43,405 nt of DNA from positions 1 through 43,405 of the forward strand of contig JAKAEB010000033.1 of assembly GCA_021818445.1 (NCBI GenBank), written 5' to 3'. How positions within the stretch are numbered: the first letter of the stretch is position 1; the number at the start of each line of letters is the position of its first letter. Of this stretch, positions 1-8,762 are shown one piece after another. This DNA is from Planctomycetota bacterium (GTDB lineage: Bacteria > Planctomycetota > Phycisphaerae > WQYP01). The notes beneath the pieces were generated by a model that worked only from the letters and a program-made list of their open reading frames with translations, was not told where the DNA came from and did not search any database. The translations under genes and the position numbers were made by a program.

Positions 1-1
1 C

Positions 2-1117
2 GATCTAACGCTTTTCGGCCCGGTGCTGGACTCCGCCGGCAGCCTTACAAATAGCTACACGGGCAGGAAGGATGTGCAGAAACTGACACCCGCGCATCTG
101 CGCATGCCGCGCGATGAGACTGCAGCCGAGGCGGTCGAGCGCCTAGCTGCCCGCAGGTCTCGCCTGATGAACGTGGATAGAAAAACGGCCGTGAGATGGG
201 CCAAATCGGTCGTGGAATCGCCGGGATATGTGGCGGCAAAGGTGGACCCAAAACCCGGAAAAAGCGGAATTGTGCGCGATATAGCCCTGAGGGCTCGCAT
301 TCGCCAATGCCTCGCGGAGGCGGGATACGATCCTGAAACGTTTTCTGATGCAAATATTACAAATATATTAAAATCCGGTGGGCTACGGCATCTATCTGGA
401 GTGCCGATCCGGTCGGTTGTGCTGCTGCGTACCATGGTGGACCCGGTCGTCACAAGCCGATGGGCCAGCGACCACGCAACGGGGGAGCGATACAAGGAAT
501 ACGATGCGGAGACGGGCGAGGGAAACGCGGCCGCCGCGCGAGCCTATGTGGGGGGAAACAACCACCACATAGAAATCCGAGCCGCAAAGCAAAAGGGAGG
601 AAGGGAAAAATGGACAGGGAAAATCGTTTCAGCCTTTGAGGCTGCCCAGCGTAGCATCGCGAGGCAGCGTGCCCTTCGCGCGGCCGGGATTCCTAACGCA
701 AGGGAGTTGCGCAGGCTTTCCGAGGGCGAACGTGCGCGGTTGACGGCGAGGGCGCGGGATGTTGAGAGGACGAACCCTATAGTGGACCGCCGGGACCATA
801 GCGATGGCGGTAAATTTATAATGAGCCTTTGCGAGGGCGAGACGCTTCTAATGAAGGACAAGCGGACTGGTAAAGTGGGATATTTCGTGGTAGCGAAGCT
901 TGACCCGAATACGAGAATCATGCTGGTGCCCCATTGGGATGCGCGTTCAGCAACGGCACGCAAGGACGCTGATTTGAGGGATGTGCCGGATTCGGAGCGA
1001 GAGCAGCTCAGCGTCACACCCGACGACCTTAGAAACCTTGCCCCACCCGGACGTCCACACGCCATTAAGGTCCGTGTCACCCCCCTTGGTACCGTCATGG
1101 AACTGGCCAATGATTAA
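2..1117 (+). CDS. cas9: Cas9 endonuclease, type II-C, C-terminal part (5' end outside window)
   Basis: This is the RNA-guided DNA-cleaving effector of the CRISPR system. The reading frame is open from base 2 without a start codon, so the gene begins upstream; about 371 residues are visible. The fragment starts with FGPVLD and a KLTPAHLR segment, which in Cas9 follows the last RuvC part. It continues to GGNNHHIEI, typical of the wedge region of short II-C Cas9 proteins, and ends with KVRVTPLG, near the usual C-terminus. The visible part should therefore cover the wedge and PAM-interacting domains; RuvC and HNH catalytic residues lie outside. The stop overlaps the start of cas1 (ATGATTAA, 1110-1117), so the genes are translationally coupled. 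Family assignment rests on these motifs and on the following cas1, cas2 and array. Confidence 0.93.
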   Translation, partial: DLTLFGPVLDSAGSLTNSYTGRKDVQKLTPAHLRMPRDETAAEAVERLAARRSRLMNVDRKTAVRWAKSVVESPGYVAAKVDPKPGKSGIVRDIALRARIRQCLAEAGYDPETFSDANITNILKSGGLRHLSGVPIRSVVLLRTMVDPVVTSRWASDHATGERYKEYDAETGEGNAAAARAYVGGNNHHIEIRAAKQKGGREKWTGKIVSAFEAAQRSIARQRALRAAGIPNARELRRLSEGERARLTARARDVERTNPIVDRRDHSDGGKFIMSLCEGETLLMKDKRTGKVGYFVVAKLDPNTRIMLVPHWDARSATARKDADLRDVPDSEREQLSVTPDDLRNLAPPGRPHAIKVRVTPLGTVMELAND

Positions 1118-2042
1118 ACGCACCATCGACATTTCAAATGCGCCATCGCGGCTGCGCTTTGAACTTGGTCAAATCGTCATCGAACGCGAAGGCCTGCCCG
1201 ATCACCGCGCCCCGGCCGAAGATATCGGTATGCTGCTTGTCGACGAACAGCGTACCAGTTACACCCATTCCGCCATGACAGGGCTGATGGAGGCCGGTGC
1301 ATGCGTCATCTTGTGTGACCGCCAACACCTGCCCTGCGGCGTGCTGCTTCCCATCGCAGCCAACGAACTCCTTACCCAGCGTTTACGGACGCAGATCGCG
1401 GTGCCGCGCCCAAGACAGAAACGGATTTGGCAGCAGATTGTTCGCGCCAAAATTAAATCGCAGGCGCGGAACTTACGTGCCCTTGCCGACGATGCGGACG
1501 CAGCCGGCATGATCGAAGCGATGGTTCCGTCCGTCGGCTCCGGCGACCCGAAAAATATGGAAGGCCAGGCCGCACGCATTTACTGGGAAGCGCTGCTGGG
1601 GCGGGGGTTTCGGCGGCAAAGAGGCGGTGCGTGGCCCAACCCAATATTAAATTATGGTTACATGGTGGTGCGCGCCGCCGTGGCACGCGCGATTGCCGGT
1701 GCTGGGCTGCATCCCGCGTTGGGAGTCCACCACCACAACCGTGGTAACGCATTTTGCCTCGCTGACGATCTGCTTGAACCGTTGCGGGCATTGGTAGATG
1801 CAAAAGTGTGGTGCCTCCTGAGCACCACCGATGAGCTTGGTGAGCCGACGATCACGCAGGAGGCCAAACGCGAAATCCTCAGCCTGCTGGCGGCAGATGT
1901 CGAGTTGCGCGGCCAGTCCGGCCCGCTGATGGTGCAACTTCACCGAATGGCAGCCAGCCTTTGTGAATGCTACGCCGGAAGCCGGGAAACGATCGATATT
2001 CCGACCTATAAACCCGCTACCACTGGGGATGCGGAGGTGTAA
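1110..2042 (+). CDS. cas1: Cas1 integrase, type II-C
   Basis: Cas1 is the catalytic subunit of the Cas1-Cas2 complex that inserts new spacers. The 310-residue length is normal for type II Cas1. The beta-sheet N-terminal domain is followed by the helical catalytic domain with NMEGQAAR (Glu about 151), the cluster HHHNRGNAF (about 207-215) and LADDLLEP (about 217-224), which carry the metal-binding His and acidic residues. The ATG at 1110 was chosen because it overlaps the cas9 stop by 8 bases and gives the family's usual N-terminus (MIKRTIDIS); an upstream in-frame extension would run far into cas9. cas2 follows after 18 bases. Confidence 0.96.
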   Translation: MIKRTIDISNAPSRLRFELGQIVIEREGLPDHRAPAEDIGMLLVDEQRTSYTHSAMTGLMEAGACVILCDRQHLPCGVLLPIAANELLTQRLRTQIAVPRPRQKRIWQQIVRAKIKSQARNLRALADDADAAGMIEAMVPSVGSGDPKNMEGQAARIYWEALLGRGFRRQRGGAWPNPILNYGYMVVRAAVARAIAGAGLHPALGVHHHNRGNAFCLADDLLEPLRALVDAKVWCLLSTTDELGEPTITQEAKREILSLLAADVELRGQSGPLMVQLHRMAASLCECYAGSRETIDIPTYKPATTGDAEV

Positions 2043-2060
2043 TATGCCGATAACATCCCT

Positions 2061-2390
2061 ATGTATCTTTCTGGGTATCGCTGCATGTGGATTGTTGCCA
2101 TGTTTGATTTGCCAGTCGATACCAAGGCCGCTCGCAAACATTATTCGGACTTCCGGAAGGTGCTGCTCAAAGACGGATTTTCAAAGATGCAGTTCTCGGT
2201 GTACATTCGGCATTGCGCCAGCGAAGAAAACGCCGACGTGCATTTTGCCCGCGTGGAACGGGCTTTGCCGCCCGACGGCGAGGTGCGTCTGTTGGCGATT
2301 ACCGACAAGCAGTTTGAGAGGATGCGGGTTTTTTGGGGCCGCCGACGCAAGCCGCCGGAGCCGGCACCCGCGCAACTGGAGCTTTTTTAG
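2061..2390 (+). CDS. cas2: Cas2, type II-C
   Basis: Cas2 is the structural partner of Cas1 in spacer acquisition. The 109-residue protein has the family features MFDLPVDT, YSDFRKVLLKDGF, MQFSVYIRHC and ALPPDGEVRLLAITDKQF, and ends with a short basic and proline-rich tail. The ATG at 2061 is the first after the cas1 stop. A second ATG at 2085 would give MWIVAMFDLP, which matches the usual II-C Cas2 start better, and neither has a clear ribosome binding site, so the start is open by 8 codons. The stop is 127 bases before the first CRISPR repeat. Confidence 0.95.
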   Translation: MYLSGYRCMWIVAMFDLPVDTKAARKHYSDFRKVLLKDGFSKMQFSVYIRHCASEENADVHFARVERALPPDGEVRLLAITDKQFERMRVFWGRRRKPPEPAPAQLELF

Positions 2391-2401
2391 CCGCATAGGG
2401 G

Positions 2402-2466
2402 AAGGCCGGTGCAAAAAAAAACTTTTTGCCTGCGTCCAGATCCACTGGCATCGGGGCCTTTTTTTT
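2402..2466 (+). terminator. structured stretch ending in T8; possible cas operon terminator
   Basis: Downstream of cas2, AAGGCC (2402-2407) can pair with GGCCTT (2455-2460). Inside are two small hairpins: GCAAAAA/TTTTTGC (2411-2417 with 2423-2429) and CCAG/CTGG (2436-2439 with 2445-2448). Eight T residues follow at 2459-2466. This fits a weak intrinsic terminator for the cas operon. The stem directly before the T run is poor, so the call is tentative. The same layout also resembles the 3' tail of a tracrRNA, but I could not find a convincing anti-repeat just upstream. Confidence 0.35.
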
Positions 2467-2473
2467 CTGGGGT

Positions 2474-2516
2474 TTCCATCTGCAAGCCGCCTCGCAACAG
2501 GGGCTTGCAGATGGAA
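2474..2516. repeat. perfect 15-bp inverted repeat at the cas-proximal array edge
   Basis: Bases 2474-2488 and 2502-2516 are exact reverse complements (15 bp) around a 13-base loop, ending one base before the first CRISPR repeat. The left arm plus loop (2479-2498) resembles the 3' half of the CRISPR repeat: CTGCAAGC matches CTGCGAGC with one change and the loop carries the repeat's terminal CGCAAC. An RNA of the plus strand could pair with the minus-strand repeat as 6 bp, an asymmetric bulge, then 8 to 9 bp, like a lower stem, bulge and upper stem of a crRNA:tracrRNA duplex. It could be an anti-repeat, a degenerate terminal repeat or a leader element. Confidence 0.5.
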
Positions 2517-4527
2517 GAGTGTAATCAATCCCAGCCTGCGAGCAATCCGCAACGTGCTCTTCATGCGCCAACTCATGCAGGCGAGTGTAATCAATCCCAG
2601 CCTGCGAGCAATCCGCAACCTCAGTTGGCATCGGCAATCACGGTGCCGCAGTGTAATCAATCCCAGCCTGCGAGCAATCCGCAACTTGAAAGTGAATGGC
2701 TGTTGAGGAAATGTCAGTGTAATCAATCCCAGCCTGCGAGCAATCCGCAACACAAGCAATGATTCTCCCGTATAATGATTAGTGTAATCAATCCCAGCCT
2801 GCGAGCAATCCGCAACAGCTGGCCATCAAAAGTCGCACTGTATCGAAGTGTAATCAATCCCAGCCTGCGAGCAATCCGCAACAGCAAACCGATAGTACCC
2901 GCAATAACACCAGTGTAATCAATCCCAGCCTGCGAGCAATCCGCAACTGGTGAATTGGTTTATGACGTTGGATATGTAGTGTAATCAATCCCAGCCTGCG
3001 AGCAATCCGCAACGGGCTGTCGCTTTTGGTCTTCGCGGCGGCCAGTGTAATCAATCCCAGCCTGCGAGCAATCCGCAACTTGCAGTAATTATTTATGAAT
3101 TAAGCCGCAAGTGTAATCAATCCCAGCCTGCGAGCAATCCGCAACCTGCTTTGGCGACCTGTTCCATTTTCTTCGAGTGTAATCAATCCCAGCCTGCGAG
3201 CAATCCGCAACTACCTGGTGGCGCGCCTGAAACCTGCAATGAGTGTAATCAATCCCAGCCTGCGAGCAATCCGCAACTCTACGTCGCCGCCATCTACCGG
3301 CATACCGAGTGTAATCAATCCCAGCCTGCGAGCAATCCGCAACATTATGGGTATTTTACCCAAACGTGTGCGTAGTGTAATCAATCCCAGCCTGCGAGCA
3401 ATCCGCAACGGTTTTGGCCAATCGTGCACCGGTGCTGCAAGTGTAATCAATCCCAGCCTGCGAGCAATCCGCAACGTTGGTGCGTTGCAGCATACCGCCG
3501 GTTGAAGTGTAATCAATCCCAGCCTGCGAGCAATCCGCAACACACCTAGCCGCCCAACGAAGTGTACAGTCAGTGTAATCAATCCCAGCCTGCGAGCAAT
3601 CCGCAACGAGAGCTGGAATGGATCAGAAAGCCTAAAAGTGTAATCAATCCCAGCCTGCGAGCAATCCGCAACACGACCGCCCGGCCAGCCGCTTCGCGGC
3701 TTAGTGTAATCAATCCCAGCCTGCGAGCAATCCGCAACATGTGTTGATGCCTTGATACTTTATTGGAGAGTGTAATCAATCCCAGCCTGCGAGCAATCCG
3801 CAACTGGCCAGCGGCACACTTTCGCCTTATCGAAGTGTAATCAATCCCAGCCTGCGAGCAATCCGCAACGCGTGTACATCTGCCCCACGCTCAAGCAACA
3901 GTGTAATCAATCCCAGCCTGCGAGCAATCCGCAACATGGATTGCATGTCTGTCCGGTACGGGTGTAGTGTAATCAATCCCAGCCTGCGAGCAATCCGCAA
4001 CATTTGTACCTTCTTTAGCTGATGGGGTAGAGTGTAATCAATCCCAGCCTGCGAGCAATCCGCAACATCACACATACTCTATTTGACAATCTGGAAAGTG
4101 TAATCAATCCCAGCCTGCGAGCAATCCGCAACTCTGCGTCTCCTATGTCTGTGTCGTTTTCTAGTGTAATCAATCCCAGCCTGCGAGCAATCCGCAACTG
4201 TCGGAAACAGCTGGTGATGACAAATACAAGTGTAATCAATCCCAGCCTGCGAGCAATCCGCAACCCATATTGCCGCCTGGAGCCAAACTTAAAGAGTGTA
4301 ATCAATCCCAGCCTGCGAGCAATCCGCAACTAGCGAACCAGAATCCTCCCCGGCGAAACAGTGTAATCAATCCCAGCCTGCGAGCAATCCGCAACAAGAA
4401 AAACTTGCGGTAGATCGAAAGGCTCAGTGTAATCAATCCCAGCCTGCGAGCAATCCGCAACAGATATCGACGTATCTGCAACCGCGGTAAGAGTGTAATC
4501 AATCCCAGCCTGCGAGCAATCCGCAAC

Positions 4528-4789
4528 TCAGGCTCTCCGTTTTAGATATCACTTCCTAGTGTAATCAATCCCAGCCTGCGAGCAATCCGCAACTAACAGT
4601 GTTGCTGTTACTGATGATGGGCAGTGTAATCAATCCCAGCCTGCGAGCAATCCGCAACTCAGGCTCTCCGTTTTAGATATCACTTCCTAGTGTAATCAAT
4701 CCCAGCCTGCGAGCAATCCGCAACTAACAGTGTTGCTGTTACTGATGATGGGCAGTGTAATCAATCCCAGCCTGCGAGCAATCCGCAAC
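4528..4789. repeat. exact tandem duplication of two spacer-repeat units
   Basis: Bases 4528-4658 and 4659-4789 are identical 131-base blocks. Each holds a 30-base spacer (beginning TCAGGCTCTCC), a repeat, a 29-base spacer (beginning TAACAGTGTTG) and a repeat. This is best explained by unequal recombination between repeats, not by independent acquisition of the same two spacers in the same order. Confidence 0.95.
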
Positions 4790-5016
4790 AGTGAGGGGCT
4801 GGACGCAGATATACCCAGTAGTGTAATCAATCCCAGCCTGCGAGCAATCCGCAACTAGTCGGCCCCGGCGGCGACTATGAGCGGAGTGTAATCAATCCCA
4901 GCCTGCGAGCAATCCGCAACAAGTTCCCAGTTTTGCATTACCTGGCATGCAGTGTAATCAATCCCAGCCTGCGAGCAATCCGCAACAAAACGTGGGCGCA
5001 GGACGCGACGAGCCGT

Positions 5017-5316
5017 AGTGTAACTGACCCCGGCCCGTGAGCAATCCGCAACGGCGAGCGCGTGCTGCTGTGCGTCAAACAAAGTGTAACTGACCCCGGC
5101 CCGTGAGCAATCCGCAACATAACTCAATCGCTCCCGAAGATGCCTGGTAGTGTAACTGACCCCGGCCCGTGAGCAATCCGCAACTTGCTTCACGAAACAT
5201 ATAGTGGAGAAAAGAGTGTAACTGACCCCGGCCCGTGAGCAATCCGCAACGCGACCGCGAGTCGTCATGGAATAAATTGTAGTGTAACTGACCCCGGCCC
5301 GTGAGCAATCCGCAAC
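5017..5316. CRISPR. type B repeat block at the cas-distal end of the array
   Basis: Five repeats (5017-5052, 5083-5118, 5149-5184, 5215-5250, 5281-5316) share one variant sequence. Against type A, in plus-strand repeat numbering, they differ at 8 T>C, 9 C>T, 10 A>G, 12 T>C, 16 A>G, 20 T>C and 22 C>T: seven transitions, no transversions. Positions 1-7 and 23-36 are unchanged. The four spacers between them are 30 bases long, as elsewhere. Confidence 0.95.
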
Positions 5317-5690
5317 CGCACTGGCAGGCTCGCACATTTGCACCGTGTCCCGTTCGGAAGATGTGCCGGATGGTCAGCAGTTAACGCCAATATAATTTTC
5401 GTGTTTCTATAGTAGATGTTCTTAATGGCGGGCATTGGCTATACCGCAGATTGTCATGCTGTGACAATCCCCATCATGCGAGTATGAAATACCATGATGC
5501 CTTTGATGCTGGTGGTTTGCCCGCCGATCGGTGTGGTGATGTTCATGCTGACCAATTGGGATAAATAAATACCCTGTTAATATACCGGTTGCGGGCAGGA
5601 AGTGCCGATCGCGGCTCCGCCGTCCGCCGGCCGTGCCACACCACCACCCCCTGTCGTCCCACCATCCGCCTTGCACGCCTGTCATAGAAC
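5317..5690. other. intergenic stretch after the array
   Basis: There is no convincing gene in these 374 bases. An AT-rich part (about 5388-5430) could hold a promoter reading on the minus strand into the array, with TATA-like hexamers near 5390 and 5410; this is speculative. A 24-codon hydrophobic frame on the plus strand (5494-5568, MMPLMLVVC start) has no clear ribosome binding site. A minus-strand 87-codon frame (5422-5685) is rich in His, Gly and Arg and looks random. The bases near 5588 (GGTTGCGGGCAGG) have slight repeat similarity, but no tracrRNA-like tail follows. Confidence 0.4.
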
Positions 5691-6581
5691 CTAACTGCGG
5701 TGGCTGGTTAAACGGGTAAACGCCTCCATGTAGCGATCGTGCGTCCGCTGCACCACATCGGGCGGCAATTCCGGGCCGGGAGGGGTTTTATTCCATGCCA
5801 GACCGGCGAGATAATTACGCACATACTGCTTGTCAAAACTGGGCTGATCGCGACCGGCCGCATATTCGTCGGCGGGCCAGAAGCGCGAACTATCCGGCGT
5901 GAGCACTTCATCAATTAATATCGGCGCGTCACCCGGCGCGGGAATGCCCCATTCAAATTTGGTGTCAGCGATGATGATGCCGCGCTGCCGTGCCGCCTGC
6001 GCCGCCGCCACATACAACTCAATGGATTTATCGCGAATATATTCCATCACCTCGCGCCCTGCCCGATCACAGGCGGCCGCAAAATCAATCGGCTCATCAT
6101 GCCCCTGCTCGGCCTTGGTTGTGGGTGTGAAGACCGGCGTCGGTAGTACATCGCATTGTTTAAGGCCCGGCGGCAGTGGAATGCCGCAAACCGACTGCTG
6201 CTTGCGATACTGCGTCCAGCCGCTGCCGGCCAGATAGCCGCGCACTACACATTCAATCGGTATCACCTGCGTCTTTCTTACCAGTACAGACCGTCCAGTA
6301 AGCTGGTCGCGGTACGGTGCCAGTTCCGGCATCGCCGTGGGGACATCGGTGCTGAGCAGATGGTGGGCGATGCGGCCATCAAAAAAGCGAAACCAATAAT
6401 TACTCATGGCGGTAAGCAGCACCCCTTTTTGCGGGATGGGCGTGGGAAGTATCACATCGAAGGCGCTGATGCGGTCGGTGGCAATGATGACCAGTTTATC
6501 GCCAAAATCGTACACATCGCGCACCTTGCCACGGCGTACTGGATGCGACCCAAGTTGACTTGTCACCACCGTCTGCACCAC
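5691..6581 (-). CDS. purC: phosphoribosylaminoimidazole-succinocarboxamide synthase (SAICAR synthetase)
   Basis: PurC joins CAIR and aspartate with ATP to make SAICAR in purine synthesis. The 296-residue protein carries RRGKVRDVYDFGDKL near the start, ATDRISAFDVILPTPIPQKG, the ATP-site segment IPIECVVRGYLAGSGW, and near the C-terminus ADTKFEWG and DEVLTPDSSRFWP, all family signatures. I chose the GTG at 6581 because GGAGG (6591-6587) lies 5 bases upstream; a GTG at 6587 overlaps that site and is less likely. The gene stands alone and is divergent from the helicase gene, with a roughly 75-base shared promoter region. Confidence 0.96.
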   Translation of the reverse strand: MVQTVVTSQLGSHPVRRGKVRDVYDFGDKLVIIATDRISAFDVILPTPIPQKGVLLTAMSNYWFRFFDGRIAHHLLSTDVPTAMPELAPYRDQLTGRSVLVRKTQVIPIECVVRGYLAGSGWTQYRKQQSVCGIPLPPGLKQCDVLPTPVFTPTTKAEQGHDEPIDFAAACDRAGREVMEYIRDKSIELYVAAAQAARQRGIIIADTKFEWGIPAPGDAPILIDEVLTPDSSRFWPADEYAAGRDQPSFDKQYVRNYLAGLAWNKTPPGPELPPDVVQRTHDRYMEAFTRLTSHRS

Positions 6582-6656
6582 GAACACCTCCGGGAACTAC
6601 ATCTCCGGCTGGCATTATAACCGCCGCGACGCCGGACGCGGGACAAACCCCGCCGG

Positions 6657-8762
6657 GTGGGATATTCTAAACGGCTCATGCAAAGCTGTATTGACATGCT
6701 GGCGGCCGATGGGCCTGTGGCCCGGAAAATGAAAGGCTTCCACGCCCGCGCTGAACAGATCGAAATGGCCCGTGCGGTGGAAAAAGCCTTCAACACCCCG
6801 CACCATTTAGTAGTTGAGGCCGGCACCGGCACGGGAAAATCCTTCGCGTATCTGATACCGGCCATCTGGCAGGTGCTTCAGGCCAAAAAGCGGGTGGTAA
6901 TCTCCACGCACACCATCAGCCTGCAGGAGCAGTTGCTTAATAAAGACATTCCCCTGTTGCGACAGGTTTTTGGCGATGAATTTTCCGCCGTCCTGTGCAA
7001 AGGACGCAGCCACTACATCTGCCTGCGGCGGATGCAGATGGCGCTGGAAAAAAAGGGCCATCTGTTGCCATCGTATGAGGCATCGGATGATTTGGCGATG
7101 ATTGCGGAATGGTCTAAGACCACCACCGATGGCAGCCGGGCGAGCCTTCCCCGCCAGCCCACATGGGAGGTATGGGACAGTGTGTGTGCCGAAACCGGCA
7201 ATTGCATGGGTGCCAAGTGTGCGTTTTACAAGCCATGCCTATACCAAAAAAGCCGCCGTCGCACTTTTAATGCGCAGATACTTATCTGCAATCATGCATT
7301 ATTTTTTTCCGATTTATCCCTGCGGCGTATCGGCTTGAGCATCCTTCCGCAGTACGACATGGTTGTGCTGGATGAGGCCCATACCATTGAAAACGTTGCC
7401 AGCGACAATCTGGGTTTTCAGCTTACACCCGGATCGATTAACCGTTTACTTCGGCGGCTATCGTCCCGCGATAAAAAACATGGCCTTATCCCCAGCATCC
7501 GGCAGCTATCCTCGCAGCAGCGCGAGCGTTTGCAAAGTCAAATCGATGCCGTCGGACAGGCGTCGGATGAATTTTTCTTTGATGTCGCGGAGTGGTACGG
7601 CCCACCCAGTACCCCCACGCGGCGCATTATTGAGCCGCTGCCGCTGGCTGACACGCTGAGCCCCGCGCTGGTTGCCCTCGCGGATGCCATGGAATCGATT
7701 CTGGCACCGTTGGTGGAACGATCCGGCATGACTGAGGATGACTTGGAAGACGATGCATCCACGGGCAGCACGGCCACAGAAGAGGTGGATCAGCGGCGGC
7801 GTGAAATATTTGAGCTTAAAAGTTACATGAATCGCATTCGGGGGCAAGCGGCGCTGGTGAATGAATTTGTGCAGCACACGCAAAAAGAAATGGTTTACTG
7901 GGTGCAGTGCGAATTTAAAAAACGGCTGAATTATGCGCTCCATGCGTCGCCACTGGATGTGGCACCGTTTCTCAAGGCCCATCTTTTTGATGTATGCAAA
8001 TCGGTGGTGATGACGAGTGCCACACTGGCGGATTCCATGCACGACCGCAAAACCGCCCGGGCGACGGCTGGCGATTTTGAATTTTTCCGTCGCCGCTGCG
8101 GCCTGCCCGACGCGGAAGAACTGAAGGTTGGCTCACCGTTCGACTACCCGAAGCAGTGCGTGGTGTATGTGCAGACCGATCTACCTGATCCAACTGAGGC
8201 GGGTTTTCTGGCGGCGGCGATGGAGCGGGCGATGTATTACATCCGCCAATCGCAGGGCCATGCGCTGGTGCTGTTTACCAGTTTTACCATGTTGAACCAT
8301 GCGCACCAATTACTGGCCGATCCCCTGCGGGAATTGGGTTACCCCCTTTGGCGTCAGGGGGACGAACAAAGCACAGATCAATTGTTGACGCTGTTTCGCT
8401 CAACCCCGCACTCGGTGCTTCTGGGTGTGGATTCATTTTGGCAGGGGGTGGATATCCAGGGCGAGGCGTTGACCAACGTCATCATCACACGCCTGCCGTT
8501 TCCCGTGCCCGATCGGCCGCTGACGCAGGCGCGGGCGGAAGCGATTGAAAAAGCTGGCGGCGATGCATTCAAAGAGCAGAGTTTGCCGGAGGCCATTATG
8601 AAATTCAAACAGGGTTTTGGGCGATTGATTCGCACGCATAGTGATCGTGGCATGGTGGTGGTACTGGATAAGCGCATTAAGACGCGGCACTACGGGAAAC
8701 ATTTTTTGGCGGCCATCCCCCCCGCACGGGTGCAGTATGTGGATCGCCCTCCGGTGGGATGA
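6657..8762 (+). CDS. dinG: DinG/XPD-type superfamily 2 DNA helicase
   Basis: This is a predicted ATP-dependent 5'-3' DNA helicase for repair or for resolving unusual structures. The 701-residue protein has Walker A GTGTGKS (about 56-62), the Cys set expected for an iron-sulfur cluster (Cys in HYICLRR, then CAETGNCMGAKCAFYKPC), the LICNHALFF segment, Walker B VVLDEAHTIE (about 235-245), motif III-like VVMTSATLAD, and the C-terminal motifs GVDSFWQGVDIQG and QGFGRLIRTHSDRG. The start is a GTG at 6657; ATG codons at 6678 and 6693 are alternatives and none has a clear ribosome binding site. It is a typical chromosomal DinG-like helicase. Being next to CRISPR does not make it the type IV helicase, because the intervening purC is housekeeping and no csf genes are seen. 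Confidence 0.9.
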   Translation: MGYSKRLMQSCIDMLAADGPVARKMKGFHARAEQIEMARAVEKAFNTPHHLVVEAGTGTGKSFAYLIPAIWQVLQAKKRVVISTHTISLQEQLLNKDIPLLRQVFGDEFSAVLCKGRSHYICLRRMQMALEKKGHLLPSYEASDDLAMIAEWSKTTTDGSRASLPRQPTWEVWDSVCAETGNCMGAKCAFYKPCLYQKSRRRTFNAQILICNHALFFSDLSLRRIGLSILPQYDMVVLDEAHTIENVASDNLGFQLTPGSINRLLRRLSSRDKKHGLIPSIRQLSSQQRERLQSQIDAVGQASDEFFFDVAEWYGPPSTPTRRIIEPLPLADTLSPALVALADAMESILAPLVERSGMTEDDLEDDASTGSTATEEVDQRRREIFELKSYMNRIRGQAALVNEFVQHTQKEMVYWVQCEFKKRLNYALHASPLDVAPFLKAHLFDVCKSVVMTSATLADSMHDRKTARATAGDFEFFRRRCGLPDAEELKVGSPFDYPKQCVVYVQTDLPDPTEAGFLAAAMERAMYYIRQSQGHALVLFTSFTMLNHAHQLLADPLRELGYPLWRQGDEQSTDQLLTLFRSTPHSVLLGVDSFWQGVDIQGEALTNVIITRLPFPVPDRPLTQARAEAIEKAGGDAFKEQSLPEAIMKFKQGFGRLIRTHSDRGMVVVLDKRIKTRHYGKHFLAAIPPARVQYVDRPPVG

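Larger units (their letters stand above)
2518..5316. CRISPR. type II-C CRISPR array, 43 repeats, 42 spacers
   Basis: By eye there are 43 repeats of 36 bases, beginning AGTGTAA and ending AATCCGCAAC, separated by 42 spacers of 29 or 30 bases. Repeats 1-38 (2518-4986) look identical (type A). Repeats 39-43 (5017-5316) are a second uniform variant (type B). Two spacers occur twice, so about 40 are distinct. Read on the minus strand the repeat starts GTTGCGG and ends TTACACT, like other II-C repeats that start GTTG and carry a -10-like element at their 3' end; this suggests crRNAs are made from the minus strand, towards cas2. The strand is left open because this is inference. No protospacer or PAM could be tested here. 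Confidence 0.98.

Noticed and set aside
2356..2400. tracrRNA anti-repeat in the end of cas2 (CGCAAC at 2371-2376)
   Set aside because: Only the 6-base lower stem and a separate 4-base match fit the repeat; the upper stem does not pair.
2518..5316. Many open frames inside the array with repeated peptides such as RIARRLGLITL
   Set aside because: They are translations of the 36-base CRISPR repeat and shift with spacer length; they are not repeat proteins.
5587..5603. Possible anti-repeat after the array (GTTGCGGGCAGG)
   Set aside because: The match is short and neither strand continues into hairpins with a terminator.
6657..8762. DinG helicase as a type IV CRISPR component
   Set aside because: Type IV loci carry csf genes and a plasmid-type context. 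Here purC lies between, the cas genes are type II-C, and the helicase looks like an ordinary chromosomal DinG with an iron-sulfur Cys set.
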